DNA from: Flavobacteriales bacterium UBA7430
Lineage (GTDB): Bacteria; Bacteroidota; Bacteroidia; Flavobacteriales; UBA7430
Length of the DNA: 9,510 nucleotides
Direction of reading: 5' to 3'
NCBI GenBank assembly: GCA_002478765.1
Contig: DLQO01000058.1
Span: 1-9,510, forward strand
Part shown: in pieces, positions 1-5,409 of the stretch
Layout: the number at the start of each line of letters is the position of its first letter
How positions within the stretch are numbered: the stretch's first letter is position 1
Notes under the pieces: model-generated
What the model was told of the DNA's origin: nothing
Database searches by the model: none
Seen by the model: only the letters and a program-made list of their open reading frames with translations
Program-made: the position numbers and the translations under genes

Positions 1-482
1 AATTTCGCGTTGAATTCAAACTCGGTTAATTCTTTCCCATTTTTACCAACGAACAGTTGAGAAATTCTAGGTTCCGTTTTCGCAGCAATTCTACCCAAAC
101 TAGAGGTGTCTACAGGAACTTTTCTCCATCCTAATATCTCTAAGCCTTGTTTTGTTAATTCTTCTTCAAAGATTTCAGTACATATCTTAAACTGGTTTGA
201 GCTTTTTGGTAGAAAAACCATTCCAACGGCATATTCTTTAGGAGCAGGTAAATCGAATTCACAGACCCGATTGAAGTATTCGTGTGGAATGTCAATTAGT
301 ATACCGGCACCGTCACCCGTTTTCCCATCGGAACTCACAGCTCCTCTGTGCTCAAGTTTTACAAGAATTTCGAGCGCATTGTGGATGATGTCGTTAGACT
401 TTTTCCCATGTAGGTTACATATAAATCCTGCTCCACAATTATCTCTCTCAAATTCGCTAAGATATAATCCTTGATCTCTCAT
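1..482 (-). CDS. gltB: Glutamate synthase (GOGAT) large subunit, N-terminal part; runs off the left edge
   Basis: Reading the minus strand from ATG at 482-480 gives 160 uninterrupted codons to the window edge. The protein begins MRDQGLYLSEFERDNCGAGF, the class-II glutamine amidotransferase start of GltB. Cys16 would become the N-terminal nucleophile after removal of a 15-residue propeptide, and it releases ammonia from glutamine. A second family block, LEHRGAV...DGKTGDGAGI (about residues 43-61), follows. GltB is normally about 1,500 residues, so only about a tenth is present; the synthase, FMN and Fe-S domains lie outside. With the small subunit GltD it makes two glutamates from glutamine and 2-oxoglutarate. 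A nearby upstream ATG (486-484) is in another frame and soon hits a stop, so 482 is the start. It lies downstream of the PII and amt genes on the same strand but is separated from them by a terminator and has its own putative promoter. The family call is secure. Confidence 0.93.
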   Translation of the reverse strand, partial: MRDQGLYLSEFERDNCGAGFICNLHGKKSNDIIHNALEILVKLEHRGAVSSDGKTGDGAGILIDIPHEYFNRVCEFDLPAPKEYAVGMVFLPKSSNQFKICTEIFEEELTKQGLEILGWRKVPVDTSSLGRIAAKTEPRISQLFVGKNGKELTEFEFNAK

Positions 483-519
483 CCATTACGTTTGAAGTTT
501 GTACTAAAATTAACTTTTG

Positions 520-527
520 CAAAAATA
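520..527 (-). promoter_or_regulatory. Putative -7 element of the gltB promoter
   Basis: Read on the minus strand this is TATTTTTG, an exact match to the Bacteroidetes -7 consensus TAnnTTTG. It is the only such match on this strand in the gltB upstream spacer. Transcription would start near 513, giving a leader of about 30 nt. No -33 TTTG or TTG lies at the usual distance, so the promoter may be weak or activator-dependent. Confidence 0.4.
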
Positions 528-627
528 ACAATTAATGTTCATTCATCCTAAAATCTTTAGAACCATTCACCTCATCATTTTGTGTCGGTGTGATTTTTGT
601 TTGTTTCTGTATTTTAAAGCGCCTATA

Positions 628-646
628 TGTGTGTTTTTTACACACA
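628..646. repeat. 7-bp inverted repeat, possible operator or hairpin upstream of gltB
   Basis: The arms TGTGTGT (628-634) and ACACACA (640-646) are perfectly complementary around TTTTT. The dyad lies about 100 bp upstream of the putative gltB -7 element, a position suited to an activator site. The half-site loosely resembles the TGTGA-type half-sites of CRP/FNR-family regulators, but no regulator is identified. Confidence 0.4.
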
Positions 647-671
647 AGATTGGTGTTTTAGATTATTGCTT

Positions 672-740
672 CGAAACCAATTGCCTCGTGATTTTTTTTG
701 AATTCCTATGGTTTGTTTTACGACTATATTATTGGTTTCG
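672..740. repeat. Perfect 10-bp inverted repeat with 49-nt spacer
   Basis: CGAAACCAAT at 672-681 is exactly complementary to ATTGGTTTCG at 731-740. Pairing does not extend beyond the ten positions on either side. The repeat lies between the amt terminator and gltB. It could be paired regulator sites or a stem in a transcript that reads through; chance is not excluded in sequence of this composition. Confidence 0.45.
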
Positions 741-752
741 TAGAGTAAAATT

Positions 753-781
753 AAAAAAAAAGCCCCCGCAACAGCGAGGGC
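753..781 (-). terminator. Rho-independent terminator after amt
   Basis: On the minus strand an 8-bp GC-rich stem (GCCCTCGC paired with GCGGGGGC, one T-G wobble) closes a TGTT loop and is followed directly by nine T residues. It starts 40 nt after the amt stop codon. It should end the porin-PII-amt transcript and insulate gltB, although partial read-through is possible. Confidence 0.92.
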
Positions 782-820
782 AATTTTTGTATTAACGAAA
801 CAGTTTAGAACGTTTGAATT

Positions 821-2038
821 TTAGTGTTCATTCATTCTGAAATCTGCATAAGCATTCATTTCGTGTTCGTGAAGATCTAAACCTTCAAGTTCTTCTTTTT
901 CACTAACTCGTATACCTGAAGTTTTCTTCAGCGTAAAGAAGATTAGGTAAGATGATACGATACAAATTAGAGCGTAAGAAGCTACACCGATAAGCTGAGT
1001 TGAGAATTGCTCCCATCCTGCAAGTTCACCGAAGATCCCTACAGCTAGAGTACCCCATATACCACAAGCAAGGTGTACCGCTATTGCTCCTACAGGATCG
1101 TCTAATTTTAATTTGTCGATCAAAGCAACGGCAAGAACAATAAGAACACCCGCAATAGCACCGATTAGAATCGCATCTGTTGGGCTCATTTGGTCTGCAC
1201 CCGCAGTAATACCAACCAAACCACCTAAAACACCGTTCAAGAACATGGTCAAGTCAAAGTTTTTGTACAAGATGTTAGAGAAGATGAACGATGCAATACC
1301 ACCTGCAGCAGCAGCCAAACACGTTGTAACAAGTACTAGAGATGTTAGTGCAGGATCTGCAGAAAGTACAGAGCCTCCGTTAAATCCGAACCATCCTAAC
1401 CAAAGGATTAAAACTCCAGCCGTAGCTAATGGAATGTTGTGACCAAGGATCACCAAAGATTTCCCATTCTTGTCAAATTTACCTTTACGAGCACCTAGTA
1501 GACTAACAGCTACTAATGCAGCCCATCCACCCACAGAGTGTACCAAAGTAGATCCAGCGAAGTCGTAGAATCCTAATTCAGATAAGAAACCACCACCCCA
1601 GTGCCATGAACCAGCGATTGGGTAAATTAAAGCAACGTATATTACTGTAAAGATCATGAATGCGCCTAGCTTCATGCGCTCTGCAACAGCACCAGATACG
1701 ATGGTTGCAGCCGTTGCAGCAAACATACCTTGGAATAAGAAGTCTGTCCAGTACGTGTAGCCTTCACTGTAAGTAAGGTCTAAGGCAGCTTCGGCATCAA
1801 GTCCAAATCCTGCGAAACCTAAGAATCCATTAAAATCACCAGGGTACATGAGGTTGAAGCCAACCAAGCAGTACAATAGAAGGCCTACTGTGATGATAAA
1901 GATGTTCTTAAAAAGAATGTTAATTGTGTTTTTTTGACGTGTTAAACCTACTTCAAGAAAGGCAAAACCCGTGTGCATGAAGAATACCAATGCGGTACAA
2001 ATCATCATCCAAACATTGTTTGTAGTTAAAAGTTCCAT
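821..2038 (-). CDS. amt: Ammonium transporter (Amt family)
   Basis: This 405-residue polytopic inner-membrane channel conducts ammonium/ammonia. The length and hydrophobic pattern fit the usual 11 membrane segments. Family landmarks seen are FMHTGFAFLEVGLTRQKN (20-37) in the first helix, YDFAGSTLVH with Asp159 and the first pore histidine His167, GWFGFNGGS (215-223) with the pore phenylalanine Phe219, and AVHLACGIWG with the second pore histidine His322. The cytoplasmic tail EELEGLDLHEHEMNAY (382-397) is the conserved segment that PII proteins contact. The first-helix FAFLEVG form carries a Glu, unlike the E. coli AmtB sequence. The gene starts 21 nt after the PII gene and shares its transcript, the classic glnK-amt pairing, so channel block by PII is expected. 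The start is ATG with no Shine-Dalgarno, and a strong terminator follows. Confidence 0.96.
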   Translation of the reverse strand: MELLTTNNVWMMICTALVFFMHTGFAFLEVGLTRQKNTINILFKNIFIITVGLLLYCLVGFNLMYPGDFNGFLGFAGFGLDAEAALDLTYSEGYTYWTDFLFQGMFAATAATIVSGAVAERMKLGAFMIFTVIYVALIYPIAGSWHWGGGFLSELGFYDFAGSTLVHSVGGWAALVAVSLLGARKGKFDKNGKSLVILGHNIPLATAGVLILWLGWFGFNGGSVLSADPALTSLVLVTTCLAAAAGGIASFIFSNILYKNFDLTMFLNGVLGGLVGITAGADQMSPTDAILIGAIAGVLIVLAVALIDKLKLDDPVGAIAVHLACGIWGTLAVGIFGELAGWEQFSTQLIGVASYALICIVSSYLIFFTLKKTSGIRVSEKEELEGLDLHEHEMNAYADFRMNEH

Positions 2039-2059
2039 AATTAATAGTTTTTTAGATGA

Positions 2060-2398
2060 TTAGTTAATGGTTTCAGTTCCTTTTTCACCCGTTCTGATTC
2101 TGTAACTTTCGATAACATCAGAAACAAAGATCTTTCCATCTCCAACTTCACCCGTTGAAGCTGATTTTAGTATGGTCTGAATGGTGATTTCTTCAAAATC
2201 ATCGTTCACGACGATAGATAGGTGTCTTCTTTGAATATCACTTGTGCTGTATGAAACACCTCTATATACCAATCCAGTTTTCTCATTTCCAAGTCCGGTA
2301 ACGTCCCAGTAGGAAAAGAAATTTACGCCAACCTCGTGTAAAGCTTCTTGAACCTCTTTGAACTTGGACTTTCTAATAATCGTTTCAATTTTCTTCAT
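2060..2398 (-). CDS. glnK: P-II nitrogen regulatory protein (GlnB/GlnK family) with atypical T-loop
   Basis: The 112-residue protein has the normal PII length and its signature segments: MKKIETIIRKSKFKEVQEAL at the N-terminus, YRGVSY in the T-loop, STGEVGDGKIFV (81-92, B-loop, ATP phosphate binding) and YRIRTGE (99-105, C-loop). It should be a cytosolic trimer sensing ATP/ADP and possibly 2-oxoglutarate. Its likely target is the Amt channel encoded 21 nt downstream. Tyr50 aligns with the uridylylated Tyr51 of E. coli GlnB/GlnK. The T-loop is one residue shorter, and the GFGRQKG segment of E. coli reads GLGNEKT here, so the 2-oxoglutarate/Mg-contacting Gln39 is Glu39 and Arg38 is Asn38. Ligand response may therefore differ. 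The symbol glnK rests on the amt linkage; glnB would be equally valid by sequence. Confidence 0.94.
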   Translation of the reverse strand: MKKIETIIRKSKFKEVQEALHEVGVNFFSYWDVTGLGNEKTGLVYRGVSYSTSDIQRRHLSIVVNDDFEEITIQTILKSASTGEVGDGKIFVSDVIESYRIRTGEKGTETIN

Positions 2399-2415
2399 AA
2401 TGTTTGGTTTAGATT

Positions 2416-3066
2416 TTATAGTGAGAATCCAAAGGTAAGGAATACATTTCCAGCGTCAGGGTTGAGAACCAATGAAGAGTTTACAGGCAAGCTGTAAGTG
2501 CTGCTCAGGGCAATTTCTTTTTCTAGACTAATTCCTACGTTTATTAAGCCTTCTCCAGTAGTACCGTAATATCCGTTGTCATCACCGATAACACCACCTA
2601 CGAACAGTGTGAATTGATCGGCAGCATAACTTGCTTCTAGATAGGTTGAACCTTCTTCATCACCACCAATGTTTGCAGCGGCCAATAATGATATTGCATC
2701 TGTTGCAGCAACACTTAATGTAGCTTCATAAACGTGTCCGTCTCCTTCAAGGTAGTCATGTCCGCTAGCTCCTGTTGGGAAGTAATAGTCCGTAACCGCA
2801 ATTGAGATTGCATCACTTATAGCATAAGATAAGTACAAGTCAAACTCTTGTGCGTCATTTGTTCCACCTAAAGAATAGGCTGCCCAAGCACCTACAGCAA
2901 AGTTTCCGGCTGCATATTCAACACCTGGTTGTAGACTTAAGTCTTCGCCTCCGAATTGAAGACCTCTCCATACGTAACGAGACTGTACATCTGCTCCAAA
3001 GCTAAAGTCTTGTGCATTTACTCCTAAAGTACAAAGCGAAACTAATAGTAAAATCGTTTTTTTCAT
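2416..3066 (-). CDS. Putative outer-membrane beta-barrel protein, TorF/gcw_chp-type porin
   Basis: The 216-residue product starts with a Sec signal peptide (MKKTILLLVSLCTLGVNA, likely cut before Gln19). The mature part opens with SFGADVQSRYVWRGLQFGG; the SRYVWRG motif marks the gcw_chp/TorF family of small putative porins. The rest alternates hydrophobic and polar residues with many Gly, Ala, Tyr and Asp, as in amphipathic beta strands and acidic turns. It ends NVFLTFGFSL, a barrel-like last strand. It lacks a plug domain and is far too short for a TonB-dependent receptor. It is the first gene of a transcript with PII and amt, only 17 nt before the PII start. This suggests an outer-membrane path for ammonium or another small nitrogen compound, but no substrate can be read from the sequence. 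The family call is good; the transport role is inferred. Confidence 0.82.
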   Translation of the reverse strand: MKKTILLLVSLCTLGVNAQDFSFGADVQSRYVWRGLQFGGEDLSLQPGVEYAAGNFAVGAWAAYSLGGTNDAQEFDLYLSYAISDAISIAVTDYYFPTGASGHDYLEGDGHVYEATLSVAATDAISLLAAANIGGDEEGSTYLEASYAADQFTLFVGGVIGDDNGYYGTTGEGLINVGISLEKEIALSSTYSLPVNSSLVLNPDAGNVFLTFGFSL

Positions 3067-3113
3067 GTGGATTTTTTTTAAAGTAATTGGTTAGTTTTTG
3101 TTTTTTGTTGGGC

Positions 3114-3143
3114 CAAATATAGAAATTAAAATATCAAATCAAA
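3114..3143 (-). promoter_or_regulatory. Bacteroidetes-type promoter of the porin-glnK-amt operon
   Basis: On the minus strand TTTG (3143-3140) is followed after 18 nt by TATATTTG (3121-3114). This matches the -33 TTTG and -7 TAnnTTTG elements of Bacteroidetes primary sigma promoters. Transcription would start near 3107, about 40 nt before the porin ATG. It is the clearest promoter in the window. No similar element is seen in the two short gaps further down, consistent with one transcript. Confidence 0.72.
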
Positions 3144-3607
3144 GGTGCCTTTTACTCTGTAAGGTTAATATTTAAAGGTGATGTAGGGTGTTGTTTGATG
3201 AATTCTTTTATTATTATGGTTCTGAAAGGTGTTAATGTGGATAAATTGATGATTAATTGTTTTTTTTTAGTGTTTTACGTAAAAATAAGGCTTTTTAGTT
3301 AATTTATTTTCGATTATAATTCATATATATTCAAAATTATGTCGATGATTTTAAAAATTACTCTCAATCTTTCTTAAAAAGTGAAATTCACATTATATAT
3401 CATTTTTTTTTGTGGAATGTGTATTTTAATTTCCGTGAATGAGCGGATTGTTTTTTTTAGTTTTTCTGTGCTTTATCTAAAGTAAGAGGGAGTATTGATG
3501 TATAGGTAGGGATTGAACCTGTGCTTTTTGTCGTGTCCCGATGATTCCATTCTTCAATGTGTGCTAATCGGGTGGTGTTATTATCTTAATTCTCATCAAA
3601 TACGGTT

Positions 3608-3639
3608 CAAATTTAGTTGTTAGACAGGCTCCTTTTCAA
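3608..3639 (-). promoter_or_regulatory. Promoter-like sequence of unknown purpose
   Basis: On the minus strand TTG (3639-3637) precedes TAAATTTG (3615-3608, a TAnnTTTG match) by 21 nt. Any transcript would begin near 3601 and run toward the porin operon about 540 nt away. It could give a long leader or a small RNA, or be a chance match in AT-rich sequence. Confidence 0.25.
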
Positions 3640-3752
3640 TTGTTTTTTATCAGAAGTTTATTTCTTTTCCTTATTTAGTTTGTGTAACATCTATTGAATG
3701 CATGAAGCGTCTTAATTAGAGTTTCACCAATAGTAAGTTGGATATGTGTGCT

Positions 3753-3760
3753 TAATTTTG
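3753..3760 (+). promoter_or_regulatory. Putative -7 element before the broken lipoprotein gene
   Basis: TAATTTTG matches TAnnTTTG. A start near 3767 would give a 40-nt leader to the GTG codon at 3807. There is no -33 TTG at normal spacing, so support is limited. Confidence 0.33.
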
Positions 3761-3806
3761 AGTAACTCTAAATCAATTATACAATAACAAATACAAAATA
3801 GTTTAT

Positions 3807-4383
3807 GTGAAAATTTTCAAATGTTTAGTACTAGCCCTTCTTTTTTCTGGATGTAGTGATAAAAAGTTGCCTTCCCAATCCATTTAAGATTCTACTCGAT
3901 GGTTAAACGATTGAAATGAAGGGGGAAATTGGAAGTAGTTCTTTCGATAATTTTAATTCGATCATTCGGGATTACCCAGATGTAAACACAGTGCGCATTA
4001 TAGATTGCGATGGTTCAGTGGATGATGAGACTTGTTTTCTTTTGATGAAACGTCTTCATGACTTGGGAATTAATACCCATATTGAAGATGACGGATGGGT
4101 TGCTTCAGGGGGTGTTGACTTTTTCTTATCTGGATTTCAACGAACAAAGGGCGCGAATACAAAGATTGGGGTACATTCTTGGTCCGATGGAAGTAATGAG
4201 GCGACCGATTATCCTGTTGGGCACCAGAACCATCTACCTTATATTGCGTTGTATTTTTCCATTGGTCGGTCTCAGGGAGATGCTGAGCAGCTTTACTACT
4301 TTATTATACATGCGGCACCTGCTGCTGATGTTCATTGGATGACGGACGATGAGATCGTGAACCATTCAATCTTATCGGAATAG
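3807..4383 (+). pseudogene. Disrupted lipoprotein gene: signal peptide plus ClpP-fold domain, split by a frameshift and a nonsense codon
   Basis: From GTG at 3807 the reading is MKIFKCLVLALLFSGCSDKK, a lipoprotein signal peptide with a lipobox-like LFSGC (Cys16). This frame stops at TAA 3885-3887. The next frame (+1) carries NPFKILLDG, then TAA at 3904-3906, then TIEMKGEIGSSS and the whole downstream domain. Removing one base, for example from the A5 run at 3861-3865, joins the two frames. Changing the TAA to AAA restores GKTIEMKG. The repaired product would be about 191 residues: a lipoprotein followed by one ClpP/crotonase-like domain. Two independent lesions in otherwise conserved sequence indicate a decaying gene. 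Sequencing or assembly errors in the homopolymer are the main alternative; re-initiation at 3916 would give a domain without export signal. Confidence 0.66.
3916..4383 (+). CDS. ClpP/crotonase-fold domain protein, N-terminally truncated (remaining open part of the disrupted gene)
   Basis: This 155-codon frame from ATG 3916 encodes an intact-looking alpha/beta domain. Blocks are MKGEIGSSSFDNFNSII, NTVRIIDCDGSVDDET (24-39), the nucleophile-like turn WVASGGVDFFLSG (61-73), TKIGVHSW (82-89) and VHWMTDDEI (139-147). Ser64 and His87 are 23 residues apart, close to the 25 between the catalytic Ser and His of ClpP, and IGVHSW occupies the place of the ClpP MIHQP segment. Blocks of this kind occur in COG3904-like periplasmic or lipoproteins of unknown substrate. 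Protease activity is not shown. The ATG is probably an internal Met of a longer lipoprotein, since an export signal lies just upstream out of frame. The gene ends 4 nt from the convergent oxygenase gene, with no terminator between them. Confidence 0.6.
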   Translation: MKGEIGSSSFDNFNSIIRDYPDVNTVRIIDCDGSVDDETCFLLMKRLHDLGINTHIEDDGWVASGGVDFFLSGFQRTKGANTKIGVHSWSDGSNEATDYPVGHQNHLPYIALYFSIGRSQGDAEQLYYFIIHAAPAADVHWMTDDEIVNHSILSE

Positions 4384-4387
4384 CATT

Positions 4388-5341
4388 TTAAGTCAAGCCC
4401 AATTCTTCAATACGTTGAGTCAAATAATCTCCAGCTGTAATGTCGGAGTAGCGTTTCGGTGTGTCTGTATTTATACAGCAGTCCAGGCATGCCAGTGAAG
4501 TGTCCGCACGCGGATGTAAGAAGAAAGGAATGGAATATCTGGATTGATTCCATTTTTCTTTTGCAGGATTAACGACTCTATGGGTCGTTGATTTGAGTTT
4601 GTTGTTTGTTAGCCTTTGAAGCATGTCCCCTACATTAACAACAATTTGATCCGGAAGTGCTGTCACAGAAATCCACTCTCCTGATTTGTTTTGAACTTGT
4701 AGTCCTTCTGCAGAAGCACCCATTAATAGGGTGATTAAATTAATGTCTTCGTGCTCAGCTGCTCGAACGGCATTGTTGGGTTCCTTGTTGATTGGAGGGT
4801 AGTGAATGGGTCTAAGTATGCTGTTGCCGTTGTGAATCTTACCTTCGAAATAGTTTTCTTCAAGATTCAGATGTAGTGCTATGGCCCTTAAAAGCTGCCT
4901 TCCTGTTTCTTCGAGTTTTCTGTAAGCATTGAAACCCGTTTTGTTGAAAAGAGGAAGTTCTTCAACCTCAATGTTATCCGGATACATCTCAGCAATAGGG
5001 TCACCGTCAGTGACGTACTGGCCAAAATGCCAAAACTCTTTCAAGTCGCCTTCATTACTGTTCTTAGCATGTTCTTTCCCGAAAGATACGTAACCTCGTT
5101 GTCCTGCCAAACCATCAATTTCGTAGGCTTTTTTCTGGGCATCGGGTAAATTAAAGAAGTGTTGCACTTGAGTATACAAGTCGTTACAAAGCTTGTCACT
5201 GAGACCATGATTTTTAACCGCCACAAATCCAATATTTTCGTAGGCATCTCCCAGTTGCTTAACAAATGTCTTTTTTTCATTCGGGTTTCCCGATGTAAAA
5301 TCTTTAAGATCGATGCTTGGAATCTTTTTAAAATCGCTCAT
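4388..5341 (-). CDS. 2-oxoglutarate/Fe(II)-dependent oxygenase, isopenicillin N synthase family
   Basis: The 317-residue cytosolic protein has the usual length and two-part layout of this family. The N-terminal domain (about 6-115) contains IPSIDLKDF, the YENIGFVAVKNHGL stretch and RGYVSFGKE. The jelly-roll core carries the iron facial triad His197-x-Asp199 (AAEHEDINLITLL) and His254 (LKSTTHRVVNP), with Arg268-x-Ser270 (RYSIPFFLHP) for 2-oxoglutarate. All key residues are present, so it should be active. The family typically hydroxylates, desaturates or cyclises small molecules. The usual HTD is HED here. The substrate cannot be told, and no biosynthetic cluster surrounds it. It lies 68 nt after the lipid kinase gene on the same strand and may share its transcript; no clear promoter is visible in the gap. 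The start at 5341 fits the family N-terminus. Confidence 0.9.
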   Translation of the reverse strand: MSDFKKIPSIDLKDFTSGNPNEKKTFVKQLGDAYENIGFVAVKNHGLSDKLCNDLYTQVQHFFNLPDAQKKAYEIDGLAGQRGYVSFGKEHAKNSNEGDLKEFWHFGQYVTDGDPIAEMYPDNIEVEELPLFNKTGFNAYRKLEETGRQLLRAIALHLNLEENYFEGKIHNGNSILRPIHYPPINKEPNNAVRAAEHEDINLITLLMGASAEGLQVQNKSGEWISVTALPDQIVVNVGDMLQRLTNNKLKSTTHRVVNPAKEKWNQSRYSIPFFLHPRADTSLACLDCCINTDTPKRYSDITAGDYLTQRIEELGLT

Positions 5342-5409
5342 TTTAGGAGGTTTTTTTGTGCCGTTTTTTAAGTTAGGTTAGATCATTCGGAAATCAGAGA
5401 TTTTACTGC

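Larger units (their letters stand above)
483..752. other. gltB upstream spacer with two inverted repeats
   Basis: This AT-rich stretch between the amt terminator and gltB holds no credible gene. It contains a perfect 10-bp inverted repeat (arms 672-681 and 731-740) and a compact 7-bp inverted repeat around a T5 spacer (628-646). It also holds the putative gltB -7 element. An 86-codon plus-strand reading frame (535-795) is AT-driven, reads through the amt terminator and resembles nothing. Confidence 0.5.
3144..3806. other. Long AT-rich non-coding stretch
   Basis: No gene is supported on either strand here. The sequence is rich in T runs. Visible elements are an exact 11-bp palindrome GTGAAATTCAC (3381-3391), a 6-bp inverted repeat CCCGAT/ATCGGG (3537-3542 and 3567-3572), and promoter-like elements at 3608-3639 (minus) and 3753-3760 (plus). 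A tRNA-like T-loop at 3509-3519 does not extend to a cloverleaf. Confidence 0.55.

Noticed and set aside
106..474. 122-codon plus-strand reading frame
   Set aside because: It is antisense to the gltB start, whose minus-strand reading shows clear amidotransferase motifs.
535..795. 86-codon plus-strand reading frame in the gltB-amt spacer
   Set aside because: It is rich in Phe and Cys from T-rich DNA, reads through the amt terminator hairpin, has no family resemblance and overlaps the putative gltB promoter region.
1113..1442. 109-codon plus-strand reading frame
   Set aside because: It lies wholly antisense to amt and has the composition of a shadow frame.
3256..3465. Repeated ATTG-T-run-AGT strings (near 3256 and 3447) as direct repeats
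   Set aside because: They differ in T-run length and are low-complexity matches in T-rich sequence.
3505..3580. tRNA-like fragment on the minus strand (GGTTCAATCCC like a T-loop, and GATTAGC like a tRNA 5' part about 48 nt away)
   Set aside because: Only three T-stem pairs form, the acceptor ends are not complementary, and no D or anticodon stem could be built. At best a degraded remnant; chance similarity is likely.
4058..4342. 94-codon plus-strand frame inside the ClpP-fold domain
   Set aside because: The alternative frame has no recognisable motif, while the 3916 frame carries conserved-looking blocks across the same bases.
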